From Yoonia sp. (GTDB taxonomy: Bacteria > Pseudomonadota > Alphaproteobacteria > Rhodobacterales > Rhodobacteraceae), in assembly GCF_017854565.1 (NCBI RefSeq), contig NZ_JAFMHJ010000014.1:1-64000 (forward strand): a stretch of 64,000 nucleotides of DNA, written 5' to 3'. The position numbers and the translations under genes are program-made. Positions 28,731 to 40,074 of the stretch are shown here, piece by piece; position 1 is the stretch's first letter; each line of letters starts with the position of its first letter. A model generated the notes under the pieces. The model saw nothing but the letters and a program-made list of their open reading frames with translations. It did no database searches and was not told the DNA's origin.

Positions 28731-31700
28731 TCCGCGACGCCGCAACGCAACGGCAGGTCGATGCCGCCGATCCGGGCATTTCAACCTGGCTGTCGGCCAA
28801 TGCCGGTTCGGGCAAGACGCGGGTTCTGACGGACCGCGTGGCGCGGCTTTTGCTGGAAAAAGTATCGCCGCAGAACATCTTGTGCCTGACCTATACCAAG
28901 GCCGCCGCAGCCGAGATGCAGAACCGTTTGTTCAAACGGCTGGGCGAATGGGCGATGATGGCGGACGATGATCTGCGCGATGATCTGCGCGCGCTGGGTG
29001 TGGACCGTGTGATCGACGCGGTCCAGTTGCGCGAGGCGCGGACACTGTTTGCGCGCGCGATTGAAACGCCGGGTGGACTGAAAATTCAGACAATCCATTC
29101 GTTCTGTGCCGGTGTGCTGCGCCGATTCCCGCTTGAGGCGGGGGTCAGTCCGCAGTTCCGCGAAATGGAGGACCGCACGGCCCAGCTTTTGCGCGCCGAG
29201 GTCATGGACCAGATGGTGACAGGCCCTGACGCGCAGGTCGTCCATGATGTGCTGACCCATTTTACCGGCAATGATCTGGTGCAGCTTACCGCCGAGGTGG
29301 CCGGCAAGCGCGATCATTTTGCCCACGCCGTGACCGCGGCTGACATCAAGGCAACGCTGGATCTGCCCGCCAATGCCCAGCGCGCCGATGCGCTGGCGCT
29401 TGCGTTCCAGGGCCACGAGGCGGATATCGTCGCAGAGCTGGCAGAGGCGTTTCGGGACCAGTCGCCATCGTATAAAAAGCTGGCTGAGACGTTGAAGGGG
29501 TTGGACTATAAAACCCCGAATTGGGCCGGGTTAGACACGCTTTGCCAGCTTTTTCTTTACGCCAATACCTGCAATTCCAAATCCGTGAACTTCCCCCAAA
29601 GCAACCACGGCAAAGCGGTCGAGGCGATGGCACCGATCGCGGATGCTGTCCATGATTGGATGGACCGGGTCGCGGCGGGCAAGGCGCATTTATGGGCGAT
29701 GGATGCGGTAGAGCGAACATTGGCGATCTATCGGTTTGGCGCCGTGTTCGTCCCCGCCTATGAGGCCCGCAAGCTGGCCATGGGCGCGCTGGATTTTGAT
29801 GATCTGATCCGCAAGGCAAAGGCGTTGCTGACCGACCGCGACGTCGCGCAGTGGGTGCTGTTCCGGCTGGACGGCGGCATTGATCACGTTCTGGTGGACG
29901 AGGCGCAGGACACCAGCCCGACGCAATGGGCGGTGATTGAACAGCTCACCCATGAATTTGCCGCCGGAATCGGCGCACAGCCGGAACGCGAACGGACCGT
30001 ATTTGTGGTCGGCGACAAGAAACAGTCGATCTATTCGTTTCAGGGTGCGGACCCGGCGGCGTTTGATCAGATGAAAACCCATTTTCGTGCGGCCCACGAC
30101 GCGGTTGGCAAAGGCTTCGAAGTGACGTCGCTGGATCATTCGTTCCGGTCGTCGCAGGCGATCCTGTCGGTCGTGGATCAAACCTTTGTCGCAGAGCGGG
30201 CCGAGGGGATGGACGACAGCCTAAGCCACATCGCCTTCAAAGATCAGATGCCGGGGCGTGTCGATCTGTGGCCGGTGATCGAGAAATCCAGCACCGATGA
30301 CAGTCGCAACTGGTACGACCCCGTCGATGAACCAAGCGAGACGGATCACACCGTTGTAATGGCCAGCCGTGTCGCGGGGCAAATCCAGCGGATGATCGCG
30401 CATGAAACGATCCCGGTGGAAATCGGCCGAACCGGCACGTACCAGCGCCGCCCGATCACCGAGGGTGATATTCTGATCCTTGTGCAGCGCCGGTCAGAGC
30501 TGTTTGCCGAGATCATTCGCGCCTGCAAGGCCGCCGGCCTTCAGATTGCCGGCGCAGACAGATTGCGCGTCGGGGCCGAATTGGCCGTCAAGGATTTGGC
30601 CGCATTGCTTAGCTTTCTGGCGCTGCCAGAGGATGATCTGGCGTTGGCCGCCGCTCTGCGGTCGCCGCTGTTTGACTGGTCAGAGCAGGCATTGTTTACG
30701 CTGGCGCATCATCGTCCGCAAAAGGGTTTCCTGTGGGCTGCACTGCGCGACGGGAATTATGCCCGGACGCGGCGCGTACTGGACGATCTGCGCACGGCCT
30801 CTGATTTTCTGCGCCCCTATGATTTGATCGAGCGCATTCTGACCCGCCACGACGGACGGCGCAAATTGCTGGCCCGGCTGGGACCAGAGGCCGAGGATGG
30901 CATTGACGCGCTACTGTCGCAGGCGCTTGCCTATGAAAGCACCGGCGTGCCCAGTTTGACCGGATTCCTGACGTGGATGGAAACCGATGATCTTGAGGTC
31001 AAGCGCCAGATGGACAGTCAGGGCGACCGCATTCGCGTGATGACCGTGCACGGCGCAAAGGGGCTTGAGGCGCCGATTGTGATCCTGCCCGACACGGCCA
31101 AGCGCGACGTCAAGGTGAACGCCGAACTGCTGCCTGCGGGTGACCACCTGATCTGGAAAACACCAACCCCGCAATCCGCCCCTGCGGTCACCGCGTTGCG
31201 CACCGAGGTGATTGCAAAACAGGCGCGCGAGCGGTTGCGGCTGCTCTATGTGGCGATGACGCGGGCCGAAAAATGGTTGATCATCGGTGCCGCCGGTGAC
31301 GTGGGTGAGGGCGGCGCGAGTTGGTATAACATCGTCGCCGACGGAATGCGGCAGCGCGGCGATTTCGATGCCACGGCGGGCGACATCACCGTCAAACGTG
31401 TGGCGCATCTGGATTGGGACGGCTTGCCGCTGACCACGCCTGTGGTTGTTGCCGCGCCCGATGCTGTCACCCCGTCGTTCGGACCCACGCCCGTGGTCGC
31501 GGTCTGCAAAACACTGTCGCCGTCCGAAATGCCGGGGGCCAAGATCATGCCGGGCGATCCCGCTGGTGATGATCTGGACGATGCGCTGGAACGCGGCACG
31601 CTGATCCATTTGTTGCTAGAGCATCTGCCGCTGGCACAGCCCGATGACCGGATGGACCTTGGCCTGCGCCTGACCGCTGATCCGGGCATGGTTGCCGAGG

Positions 31701-32062
31701 TGATGACCCTGCTTGCCGCGCCTGCGCTGGCGCATCTTTGGGACACCGACGCATTGACCGAAGTAGATGTAACCGCCGCATTGCCGGACCTTGGCCGGAT
31801 GCACGGCACCATCGACCGGCTGCTGGTGACGCCGGACCTCGTGACCGCGATTGACTACAAGACCAACCGTCTGGTGCCAGACACCCCGGCGCAGACGCCA
31901 GTCGGGTTGCTGCGGCAGATGGGCGCCTATCACGCCGCACTGTCGCAGGTTTACCCCGATCACCGGATTGAGGTTGCGATTTTATGGACTCAGACCGCGC
32001 GATTGATGCCTTTGCCCGACGATCTGCTTCACGATGCGCTGAACGGTGTTACCCCACCTTGA
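28727..32062 (+). CDS. addA: Double-strand break repair helicase AddA
   Basis: UvrD-like motifs SANAGSGKTRVLTDRVARLLL, LVDEAQDTSPTQW, VGDKKQSIYSFQGADP, VMTVHGAKGLEAPIV; C-terminal nuclease VTAIDYKTNR. Confidence 0.96.
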   Translation: MIRDAATQRQVDAADPGISTWLSANAGSGKTRVLTDRVARLLLEKVSPQNILCLTYTKAAAAEMQNRLFKRLGEWAMMADDDLRDDLRALGVDRVIDAVQLREARTLFARAIETPGGLKIQTIHSFCAGVLRRFPLEAGVSPQFREMEDRTAQLLRAEVMDQMVTGPDAQVVHDVLTHFTGNDLVQLTAEVAGKRDHFAHAVTAADIKATLDLPANAQRADALALAFQGHEADIVAELAEAFRDQSPSYKKLAETLKGLDYKTPNWAGLDTLCQLFLYANTCNSKSVNFPQSNHGKAVEAMAPIADAVHDWMDRVAAGKAHLWAMDAVERTLAIYRFGAVFVPAYEARKLAMGALDFDDLIRKAKALLTDRDVAQWVLFRLDGGIDHVLVDEAQDTSPTQWAVIEQLTHEFAAGIGAQPERERTVFVVGDKKQSIYSFQGADPAAFDQMKTHFRAAHDAVGKGFEVTSLDHSFRSSQAILSVVDQTFVAERAEGMDDSLSHIAFKDQMPGRVDLWPVIEKSSTDDSRNWYDPVDEPSETDHTVVMASRVAGQIQRMIAHETIPVEIGRTGTYQRRPITEGDILILVQRRSELFAEIIRACKAAGLQIAGADRLRVGAELAVKDLAALLSFLALPEDDLALAAALRSPLFDWSEQALFTLAHHRPQKGFLWAALRDGNYARTRRVLDDLRTASDFLRPYDLIERILTRHDGRRKLLARLGPEAEDGIDALLSQALAYESTGVPSLTGFLTWMETDDLEVKRQMDSQGDRIRVMTVHGAKGLEAPIVILPDTAKRDVKVNAELLPAGDHLIWKTPTPQSAPAVTALRTEVIAKQARERLRLLYVAMTRAEKWLIIGAAGDVGEGGASWYNIVADGMRQRGDFDATAGDITVKRVAHLDWDGLPLTTPVVVAAPDAVTPSFGPTPVVAVCKTLSPSEMPGAKIMPGDPAGDDLDDALERGTLIHLLLEHLPLAQPDDRMDLGLRLTADPGMVAEVMTLLAAPALAHLWDTDALTEVDVTAALPDLGRMHGTIDRLLVTPDLVTAIDYKTNRLVPDTPAQTPVGLLRQMGAYHAALSQVYPDHRIEVAILWTQTARLMPLPDDLLHDALNGVTPP

Positions 32063-32121
32063 CCAACGGGGCCAGGGTTCTTAGGTTCTGGTTTCAATGA
32101 TTTTCGCCAAGGAGTGACCTG

Positions 32122-32442
32122 ATGGCAACCGTAGCAGTGACCGATGCAACCTTTGACGCCGAAGTGCGCCAGTCCGATATTCCCGTCGTCGTGGACTTCT
32201 GGGCGGAATGGTGTGGCCCATGCAAGCAGATCGGCCCCGCGTTGGAAGAGCTTTCCAACGAAATGGCAGGCAAGGTCAAGATCGTCAAAGTGAACGTCGA
32301 CGAAAACCCCAATTCTCCTGCACAAATGGGCGTGCGCGGCATCCCTGCATTGTTCCTTTTCAAGAACGGTGAGGTCGTGTCGAACAAGGCCGGTGCGGCG
32401 CCGAAGGCCGCGCTTCAGGGTTGGATCGAAGCCTCGCTTTAA
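32122..32442 (+). CDS. trxA: Thioredoxin
   Basis: [22 protein letters not shown]; size and fold motif. Confidence 0.97.
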   Translation: MATVAVTDATFDAEVRQSDIPVVVDFWAEWCGPCKQIGPALEELSNEMAGKVKIVKVNVDENPNSPAQMGVRGIPALFLFKNGEVVSNKAGAAPKAALQGWIEASL

Positions 32443-32464
32443 CCTTCGCTTATGCTACTGTGAT

Positions 32465-32490
32465 CGGGCGCCCCATGTGGCGCCCGTTTT
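32465..32490 (+). terminator. Terminator between trxA and the convergent gene
   Basis: CGGGCGCC-ccatgt-GGCGCCCG followed by TTTT. Confidence 0.75.
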
Positions 32491-32494
32491 CGTT

Positions 32495-33412
32495 TCAGAC
32501 CGGCCAACCGTGACCGCGCAGCACATTGCGGATTTTCTGGGTGGCCTCGGGGCGGCCCGCATTGATCGACCGTTTTTGCAGGAACCAATGCAGATAGGCC
32601 GCGTAGTTCGGCGCGTGATCATCAACGGCAGCAAAGGCCGCAGCAACACCAATATCGCGCACATTCAGCGCGATATGGTGAAAGTCGACCGCCCCGAACA
32701 GGATCAGAGGCTTGCCAAAAAAGTAGCCCATGAACCCGACGCCAGAGTTTTGGGTAACAATATAGTCGCAGCCTTTCAAATACGTCTCCATCCCGCCGAT
32801 GCGGACATAAAGGCGGCTATGCTGGGCAATCAGGTCGTCTAACGCGGCCTGTTCATCGGGGGTGTAATCCTCGGACGGGTGCAGGGTGACTATGATACGC
32901 CGATGGGGGTCATGGTCCAGTACGGCGCGGATCATGTCGATGGGGCTGCAATGTTGGAATGACCGCTGGGTCGTCAGCCGCCCTTGCAGCGGGATATAGA
33001 CAAATCCGTCTTTTGTGGTCGCGCCGGGCGCGTCATCAAACAGACGGTTTTGCCAAAAGCGGTAGAAGTTCGCGGCCTTTACCGGGTTCTGGGCTGCGGG
33101 ATCAAAGATATCGTGCGCCACCGGCCATTCCCAGCGTTTGCCCTGTTTTTCGATATGCCAGAACGGGAAAAGATAGGTCTTGCGAAACGTCAGGCCACGC
33201 GTGTTTGCGGGCGCTTGCATCAAGAACATGCCGTGGCCGGGCCGCATCGTCGCACGCAGGTGCGCCGCTGTGTCATCACCATCAAACGCGACATCCAAAC
33301 CGGCATCCGCCAGAACCTCCACCATCTTTTTGATAAAGTTGTGGTTGCCCGCCTCTGCCTGTTTGCGCAGCTGGTCATGCAGATAAAAGGTGACGGTGTT
33401 TGCTTCGCTCAT
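32495..33412 (-). CDS. Conserved hypothetical, capsule/polysaccharide-export-type glycosyltransferase-like
   Basis: [22 protein letters not shown]..., [69 protein letters not shown] resembles a nucleotide-sugar binding GT-B half. Confidence 0.55.
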   Translation of the reverse strand: MSEANTVTFYLHDQLRKQAEAGNHNFIKKMVEVLADAGLDVAFDGDDTAAHLRATMRPGHGMFLMQAPANTRGLTFRKTYLFPFWHIEKQGKRWEWPVAHDIFDPAAQNPVKAANFYRFWQNRLFDDAPGATTKDGFVYIPLQGRLTTQRSFQHCSPIDMIRAVLDHDPHRRIIVTLHPSEDYTPDEQAALDDLIAQHSRLYVRIGGMETYLKGCDYIVTQNSGVGFMGYFFGKPLILFGAVDFHHIALNVRDIGVAAAFAAVDDHAPNYAAYLHWFLQKRSINAGRPEATQKIRNVLRGHGWPV

Positions 33413-33512
33413 GGCGCGGACGCTAGCCGCGTCTGGCAGCGCGAACAAGCCGCCCGGGGTTGTTTGCCCGCTGGTTGCCCGCCATATATGCAGCAATGAA
33501 CAGGAGCGGACG

Positions 33513-34067
33513 ATGGCAAAAGAACAATTCCCCGGCTGGCATGGCACCACGATCATCGGTGTCCGCAAAGGCGGCAAGGTCGTGATCGCGGGCGACGGGC
33601 AGGTCAGTCTGGGCCAGACCGTGATCAAGGGCACCGCCCGCAAGGTGCGCCGCCTGTCGCCGGGTGGTCAGGACGTTGTTGCAGGGTTTGCCGGATCGAC
33701 GGCGGACGCATTCACCCTGCTGGAACGGCTTGAGAAAAAGCTTGAGGCGACGCCGGGGCAGTTGGCCCGCGCATCCGTGGAATTGGCCAAGGATTGGCGC
33801 ACCGACAAATACCTGCAAAAGCTTGAGGCGATGTTGATCGTCAGCGATGGAAAAGAGTTGTTGGTGATCACCGGTGCCGGCGACGTTCTGGAACCCGAAC
33901 ATGACATTGCCGCGATTGGCTCGGGTGGGAACTATGCGCTTGCTGCCGGGCGGGCGCTGATGACCACGGACCTGATGGCCGAGGATATCGCCCGCCGCGC
34001 CATGGCGATTGCGGCTGATATTTGCGTCTATACCAACGGCAATCTGACGGTTGAAACGATCGGCTAG
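33513..34067 (+). CDS. hslV: ATP-dependent protease subunit HslV
   Basis: [38 protein letters not shown], proteasome-type Thr nucleophile. Confidence 0.97.
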   Translation: MAKEQFPGWHGTTIIGVRKGGKVVIAGDGQVSLGQTVIKGTARKVRRLSPGGQDVVAGFAGSTADAFTLLERLEKKLEATPGQLARASVELAKDWRTDKYLQKLEAMLIVSDGKELLVITGAGDVLEPEHDIAAIGSGGNYALAAGRALMTTDLMAEDIARRAMAIAADICVYTNGNLTVETIG

Positions 34068-34429
34068 GTGATCGGTGCCACGCCAAGGCCCACATTGAAC
34101 CGCTCGCACCAGATCCAGACCTCGTTATAGTCGTCGGTGTTGATCCCTTCGGGCACGGTATAGCTGGATGCGCCGCGCCGTTTCTGCAATTCGCCCATCA
34201 GCGTGTCGGGATCGTAAACGCCATCCTTGCCCAGCGCGACCTTGGGGTCGGGCGCACGGTCAAGCTGGAAATCATCCAGCAGGTTCACTTGCCGCCCCAC
34301 GATTTCGGCGGTGCCGACGGTGGTGTGGTCGCTGACCCCGCTAAAGTTGCCAAGGCGGCCATGCCCTCCCGCGAACGCGGGCAGGGCGGCGGTTGCCAAA
34401 GTGGCGGCGAGGAATGTGCGTCTGTCCAT
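34064..34429 (-). CDS. DM13-domain protein with putative Tat/Sec signal
   Basis: [50 protein letters not shown]...[31 protein letters not shown] is DM13-like. Confidence 0.7.
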   Translation of the reverse strand: MDRRTFLAATLATAALPAFAGGHGRLGNFSGVSDHTTVGTAEIVGRQVNLLDDFQLDRAPDPKVALGKDGVYDPDTLMGELQKRRGASSYTVPEGINTDDYNEVWIWCERFNVGLGVAPIT

Positions 34430-34577
34430 TGCGAAGCTCCTGGCTATTGGGTGCCTTGATCGTACCGACCCGCCGCTGCCACGCAATCGGCTGCACAGAT
34501 TTGTGAACTGCTGCAATTTTTACCAAAAGCCCGGCAAGACCCTTGGACTTGCCCCGCACAGACCATAGGTTGCGGAA

Positions 34578-35660
34578 ATGCAAAGGATGCAGATGATTGC
34601 ACGTGATGATCTTCGGGCCGCCGTTGGCAGTGGCCTTTTGACGGAAAAGCAGGCGGCCGACTTGGTCAGCCTTGCCGATAGCCGTCGTGGCGCGCGCGAA
34701 AATCTGTTGCCGGGTGACGAGCCGTTCGAGCTGTTCAAAGGTTTCAACGAAATATTCATCGTGATTGGACTGATCATTCTGGCAACCGGGTGGGTCAGTG
34801 TCACAGCCCTGACGCTGGGCAATGACATCATCAATCTGCGGGGCTATGCCGTGTCGGTGACCGTGATGGCCGCAGGGATACTTTGGATGCTATCCGAGTA
34901 TTTTGTGCGCAAACGGCGCATGATCGCCCCGGCTATTGCGCTTGCGGTGATGTTTGGGATCAACCCGATCATTGGTTTTCTGGCGCTGCTCGGTGAACCG
35001 TTCATGATCGTCCAGGGCGACTATTTCAGCGCGACGTTGCCAGTGCTTCTGACAACGCTGGTGCTGTTGATCTACTGGTGGCGGTTCCGGGTGCCCATTG
35101 CCATGGCGATGATTGCGATTGGCCTGTTTATTGCCGCGACTGTGCTTGCCGCCAGCCAAGGCGGCGAGGTGCGCGACATAAGTGACCTGTTTCTTCTGTC
35201 GGCTGGTGGGCCGTTCGCGTGGATCACCCTTGTGCTGGGCGTGCTGGTGTTTGCCGTCGCCATGGCCTTCGACATGAGCGACCCACACCGTGTCACCCGG
35301 CGGTCCGCCAATGGGTTCTGGCTGCATGTGGTTGCAGCGCCTGCGTTGGTCAACACCGTGGCGCTGTCGCTTTTGGATCAGGGCACGGCTGGGGCCAACA
35401 TCGTCTTGCTGGGGTTTCTTGCGCTTTTTGCTGTCGTTGCCATCGTCATTGATCGCCGGTCATTTCTGATTGCCGCGATCGGCTATATCGTGACGCTTGC
35501 CGCGACAGTCCTGAATGGCGACGGCGCCGCGCTGACGGTCCTGTTTCTTGGCATCGCTTTACTTTTGCTGGGCGCGTTCTGGGAACGGATCCGCGCCCGT
35601 GTTTTGGGCCTTTTGCCGGGGATCGTTCCCCTGCACAGGCTTCCCCCTTCTCAAGTTTGA
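34578..35660 (+). CDS. DUF2157-like multi-TM membrane protein
   Basis: Many TM helices; N-terminal cytosolic [22 protein letters not shown] pattern. Confidence 0.65.
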   Translation: MQRMQMIARDDLRAAVGSGLLTEKQAADLVSLADSRRGARENLLPGDEPFELFKGFNEIFIVIGLIILATGWVSVTALTLGNDIINLRGYAVSVTVMAAGILWMLSEYFVRKRRMIAPAIALAVMFGINPIIGFLALLGEPFMIVQGDYFSATLPVLLTTLVLLIYWWRFRVPIAMAMIAIGLFIAATVLAASQGGEVRDISDLFLLSAGGPFAWITLVLGVLVFAVAMAFDMSDPHRVTRRSANGFWLHVVAAPALVNTVALSLLDQGTAGANIVLLGFLALFAVVAIVIDRRSFLIAAIGYIVTLAATVLNGDGAALTVLFLGIALLLLGAFWERIRARVLGLLPGIVPLHRLPPSQV

Positions 35661-35668
35661 GGACTGAC

Positions 35669-36973
35669 ATGACAGACCTGACCCCCCGCGAAATCGTATC
35701 AGAGCTGGACCGGTTCATCATCGGCCAGAACGACGCAAAACGCGCCGTGGCCGTGGCCCTGCGCAACCGGTGGCGCCGTAAACAGCTGGGCGATGACCTG
35801 CGCGACGAGGTGTATCCAAAGAACATCCTGATGATCGGCCCCACGGGTGTTGGTAAAACCGAAATCAGCCGCCGTCTGGCAAAACTGGCCCGCGCGCCAT
35901 TCATCAAAGTCGAAGCGACAAAGTTCACTGAGGTCGGTTATGTGGGCCGCGACGTGGAACAGATTATCCGCGATTTGGTGGATACCGCGATCCTTGATAC
36001 CCGTGAACACATGCGCGAAGACGTCAAGGCTCGGGCCCGCGAAGCCGCCGAAGAGCGTGTTGTCACGGCGATTGCAGGCACCGATGCGCGCGAAAACACG
36101 CGCGACATGTTCCGCCGGAAACTTAAATCAGGCGAGCTGGACAATACCGTGATCGAACTGGAGTTGGCCGACACGTCCAACCCGCTGGGCGGTTTCGAAA
36201 TTCCCGGACAGCCCGGCGGCATGGGCGGCATGATGAACATTGGCGAACTGTTCGGCAAAATGGGCGGTCGGACCGTCAAGAAAAAGATGACCGTCGCCGA
36301 AAGCTATGACGCGCTGGTCGCAGATGAGGCCGATAAGCTGCTGGACGATGAAACCGTGACCAAGGCCGCGCTGGAGGCGGTTGAACAGAACGGAATCGTG
36401 TTTCTGGATGAAATCGACAAGGTTTGCGCCCGGTCCGACGCCCGCGGTGCCGATGTGTCGCGCGAAGGCGTGCAGCGCGATTTGCTGCCGCTGATCGAAG
36501 GCACAACCGTTTCGACCAAACACGGCCCGATCAAGACCGACCACATCCTGTTTATCGCATCGGGCGCGTTCCACGTCGCGAAACCGTCCGACCTGCTGCC
36601 TGAATTGCAGGGCCGTCTGCCGATCCGGGTGGAACTACGCGCCCTGACCGAAGACGATTTCGTCCGCATCCTGACCGAAACGGACAACGCGCTGACGCTG
36701 CAATACTCTGCCCTGATGAAAACCGAGGACGTCACCGTGACCTTCACGCCAGACGGGATCAAGGCGCTGGCCAAAATCGCCGCAGAGGTGAACGAGGCCG
36801 TCGAAAACATCGGTGCCCGCCGGCTTTATACCGTGATGGAACGCGTGTTCGAGGACCTGTCGTTCAATGCGCCCGACCGTGGTGGCGATGAAATTGCCGT
36901 GGACGCCGATTTCGTCGAAAAGCATCTGGGGGCGCTGTCGCGATCCACTGACATCAGCCGGTATGTTCTGTAA
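35669..36973 (+). CDS. hslU: ATP-dependent protease ATPase subunit HslU
   Basis: [60 protein letters not shown]. Confidence 0.97.
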   Translation: MTDLTPREIVSELDRFIIGQNDAKRAVAVALRNRWRRKQLGDDLRDEVYPKNILMIGPTGVGKTEISRRLAKLARAPFIKVEATKFTEVGYVGRDVEQIIRDLVDTAILDTREHMREDVKARAREAAEERVVTAIAGTDARENTRDMFRRKLKSGELDNTVIELELADTSNPLGGFEIPGQPGGMGGMMNIGELFGKMGGRTVKKKMTVAESYDALVADEADKLLDDETVTKAALEAVEQNGIVFLDEIDKVCARSDARGADVSREGVQRDLLPLIEGTTVSTKHGPIKTDHILFIASGAFHVAKPSDLLPELQGRLPIRVELRALTEDDFVRILTETDNALTLQYSALMKTEDVTVTFTPDGIKALAKIAAEVNEAVENIGARRLYTVMERVFEDLSFNAPDRGGDEIAVDADFVEKHLGALSRSTDISRYVL

Positions 36974-36975
36974 CC

Positions 36976-37251
36976 ATGCTGCGGCTGCGCCGATATCCCG
37001 TCATTGCCGTGCTGGTCATCGCGGGCGCTTTTACGGTCATTCTGGCCTATGCGACACTGAACCTGTTTCAGACGTCGATGGCCAACATCCGGTTCCTGCG
37101 CGCATTCGGATGGGTCGCCGTGATGGAAGGAGGGCTGGTCCAACTGGCCGAAATCATGCTGTGCGCCATCGCGGCCATGCTCAGCTATATCGGGTTCAAG
37201 ATTTGCGAAAGCGAACTGGTATATCGCTATCGCGCCTGGCAGGATCGGTGA
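36976..37251 (+). CDS. Small two-TM membrane protein
   Basis: 91 aa ORF directly after hslU stop; two hydrophobic helices. Confidence 0.6.
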   Translation: MLRLRRYPVIAVLVIAGAFTVILAYATLNLFQTSMANIRFLRAFGWVAVMEGGLVQLAEIMLCAIAAMLSYIGFKICESELVYRYRAWQDR

Positions 37252-37294
37252 TTTAGGGCTTTCACATCGCGCACGCGCGGATCATCAACGGCTT

Positions 37295-38530
37295 ATGACA
37301 GCCTTTGCCGCCTACGTCCGTTTCATCCGCGATAATGCGCCCTTCCTTGCGGTGGGGGCGCTGCTGACGTTTTTGTCCAGCTTTGGGCAGACCTTCTTTA
37401 TCGCCATTTTTGGCGGTGACATTCGGGCGGCTTTTGGCCTGTCGAACGGCGATTGGGGCCTGATTTATATGATGGGCACCGGCGCATCGGCGGTTGCGAT
37501 GTTGTTTGCGGGCGGGTTGGTGGACCGTTTCCGCGTCCGCGTCATCGGTGTGGCCATTGTGGCATTGCTGGCGCTGGCGTGCCTGTCAATGGCGTTCAAC
37601 CCATATGCCGCAGCCCTGCCCATTGTCATCTTTGCCCTGCGGTTTCTGGGTCAGGGCATGGTCAGCCATGTGGCTATTGTCGCGATGGCGCGCTGGTTCA
37701 TTGCCACCCGCGGGCGGGCGCTGGCCATTGCATCAGTGGGTTTCATGCTGGCCGAAGCAGCGATGCCGCTGACGTTTGTGTGGTTGAAAACCTATTTCAC
37801 GTGGCAGCAACTGTGGGTCGGCTGCGCTGTGTTCGCGGTGCTGATGATGCCGGTCCTGTTCAGACTGCTCCGGCTTGAGCGCACGCCGCAATCCGTCACC
37901 ACCCAAGACAGTGCCGCGGGCATGAACAACCAACACTGGACACGCGCGCAGGCGCTGCGGCATCCATTGTTTTGGGCGCTGGTGCCATCGGTGATGTTGT
38001 TTCCGGCTTTCGCGACCGCGTTTTGCTTTCATCAGGTGCATTTTGCGGACATCAAAGGCTGGGATCATCTAAGCCTTGTCGCGGTGTTTCCGCTTGGTAC
38101 TGCCACATTCATGGTCTTCACCTTCGTCTACGGCTGGGCAATTGACCGGTTTGGCGCGGGGCGGCTTTTTCCGATCTATCTGCTGCCGCTCTGTCTGGCC
38201 TTTGCCCTGCATTGGTATGCGCCGACGGTGGCGTGGTCCGCGGCCGGGGTGATGCTGATGGGCATGGCCGGCGGTGGGCAGGCCACATTGCCAGCCGCCG
38301 TCTGGGCCGACTATTACGGAACCCGCCATATCGGGTCGATCAAATCGGCGGTCGCAGCTGCGATGGTCCTGGGCTCAGCGATTGGGCCGGGGCTTTCGGG
38401 GTGGCTGATTGATCAAGGCGTGGGGTTCGAACAGCAATTGCTGGCCTATGCCGCGACGTTCCTGTTTGCATCGCTGATCAGCATTATGCCCCTGCGCCGC
38501 GCCGCGCTGCAACTACCGGCGGCGGCGTAG
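37295..38530 (+). CDS. MFS transporter
   Basis: ~12 TM helices, GDWGLIYMMGTGASAVAMLFAGGLVDRFRVR motif. Confidence 0.88.
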   Translation: MTAFAAYVRFIRDNAPFLAVGALLTFLSSFGQTFFIAIFGGDIRAAFGLSNGDWGLIYMMGTGASAVAMLFAGGLVDRFRVRVIGVAIVALLALACLSMAFNPYAAALPIVIFALRFLGQGMVSHVAIVAMARWFIATRGRALAIASVGFMLAEAAMPLTFVWLKTYFTWQQLWVGCAVFAVLMMPVLFRLLRLERTPQSVTTQDSAAGMNNQHWTRAQALRHPLFWALVPSVMLFPAFATAFCFHQVHFADIKGWDHLSLVAVFPLGTATFMVFTFVYGWAIDRFGAGRLFPIYLLPLCLAFALHWYAPTVAWSAAGVMLMGMAGGGQATLPAAVWADYYGTRHIGSIKSAVAAAMVLGSAIGPGLSGWLIDQGVGFEQQLLAYAATFLFASLISIMPLRRAALQLPAAA

Positions 38531-39094
38531 ATAGACGTAATACGCACCGTGCCCGCCATGTTTCAGATGCGCAGGGGTGATCTGCAAAACGGCCTGCGAC
38601 AATGGCGGCAGCCCCAGCCATTGCGGCACCTGATGGCGCAGAACCCCATGGAGCATGGGGATCGGACCACCGTCGTCGCGGTCTTTGCCCTTGCCCGTGA
38701 TCACCAACACCAACCGCCGACCCATGGATTGGGACCCCAGAATGAAGCCCACCAATTCGGGATGTGCCTCGGACATGGTCATGCCGTGCAGGTCGATACG
38801 GCCTTCCGGCACCAGCTTGCCGCGCTTCATCTTGCCAAATGACTTGTGATCCATCTGCACCGGCGCACGCGACAGCCGTTCACCAAGGCTGAGCAACAGA
38901 TCATGCGGACGGTGCCCGCTGGTGGTTTGCCCAACCCGGAAATCAGGGACTGGCGCGCGTGGATCGGCTGGTTTTTTGGGCTTGACCAAAGGCGGCGCAT
39001 GACGGGGTTTTTTGGGATCAAGCGGCGTTGCCCGCTCGGCGATGCGATCCCACAGCGCACGCTCTTCCGCAGAAAGATGCCGGGGGCGGCGCAT
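38513..39094 (-). CDS. Smr-domain protein
   Basis: IDLHGMTMSEAHPELVGFI, LVLVITGKGKD, GVLRHQVPQWL, HGGHGAYYVYLRRRR. Confidence 0.92.
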   Translation of the reverse strand: MRRPRHLSAEERALWDRIAERATPLDPKKPRHAPPLVKPKKPADPRAPVPDFRVGQTTSGHRPHDLLLSLGERLSRAPVQMDHKSFGKMKRGKLVPEGRIDLHGMTMSEAHPELVGFILGSQSMGRRLVLVITGKGKDRDDGGPIPMLHGVLRHQVPQWLGLPPLSQAVLQITPAHLKHGGHGAYYVYLRRRR

Positions 39095-40071
39095 TACGGC
39101 GTCACCCCGGTCAGCCGCGCGGCAACGGTGATTGGCAAAAGCACGACCATACGCCCGCCGTCGTTGATTGCACCCGCCGCAAGTCCGGCAGCGAGGCCTG
39201 TCCCAAAGAAAATATCCGCGCGCTGCGCCCCTTTGATCGCCGATCCGGTGTCCTGTGCGATCATCAACCTGTGCAGCGGGGCGCGGCCTGCCTTTTCGAT
39301 CCAGACCGGCGCGCCCAGCGGTACAAATGCCGGATCAACGGCAATCGACCGGCCGGCTGTGATGGATCGGTTCATCGCCCCCAGCGGCCCCAGATGGGCA
39401 GGCACATCGCTGACTTCGCGAAAGAACACATAGCTTTGGTTTTCCCACAACAGCGCACGCCCTGTGGCACCGTTGCGATGCACCCAATCGCGGATCGTCG
39501 CGGCGGTGACCTGATCAGGCGCGAAAACGCCACGTTTTACCAACGCCTTTCCGACCGACGTATAATCCCGCCCGTTTTTGGCGCCAAAACCCACGCGCAT
39601 CAGGTCACCATCCGGCAGACGGATACGGCCCGACCCCTGCACCTGTAAAAAGAACAAATCGACCGGATCAGCGAGCCACGCAAGTTCAAGATTGCGCCCG
39701 GCAAACGGCTGTTCGGTTTCAATCTCGCGGCGCGTGAAATACGGCGTTCCCGCAACCAGATCATCTGGCACCGCATAGATCGGATGCCGATAATCGCCGC
39801 CGCGCACGCGGGCACCGCGCAACTCCGGCTCGAAATATCCGGTGAACACCATCGGTCCGCCGTCTTGGATCAGGACAGGGCAAAAGCGGGTTTCGAAGAA
39901 ATCGCGCGGGCCGGTATGCGCCATGTCCCGCAGCGCCACCCAGTCGGGCTGTTTCACATCGGCGCAGGTGGTGCGAAAAACATCAAAGGCGGCCTGATGA
40001 TTATCGGCCGCCCATCCTGACAAATCGCCAAAGGATAATGATGTATATGTTGGTTCGCCCAACCCCGACAC
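39094..40071 (-). CDS. mltA: Murein transglycosylase A (MltA family)
   Basis: FTGYFEPELRGAR, WLADPVDLFFLQVQGSGRIRLPDG, AQDTGSAIKGAQRADIFFGTG. Confidence 0.92.
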   Translation of the reverse strand: MSGLGEPTYTSLSFGDLSGWAADNHQAAFDVFRTTCADVKQPDWVALRDMAHTGPRDFFETRFCPVLIQDGGPMVFTGYFEPELRGARVRGGDYRHPIYAVPDDLVAGTPYFTRREIETEQPFAGRNLELAWLADPVDLFFLQVQGSGRIRLPDGDLMRVGFGAKNGRDYTSVGKALVKRGVFAPDQVTAATIRDWVHRNGATGRALLWENQSYVFFREVSDVPAHLGPLGAMNRSITAGRSIAVDPAFVPLGAPVWIEKAGRAPLHRLMIAQDTGSAIKGAQRADIFFGTGLAAGLAAGAINDGGRMVVLLPITVAARLTGVTP

Positions 40072-40074
40072 AGC

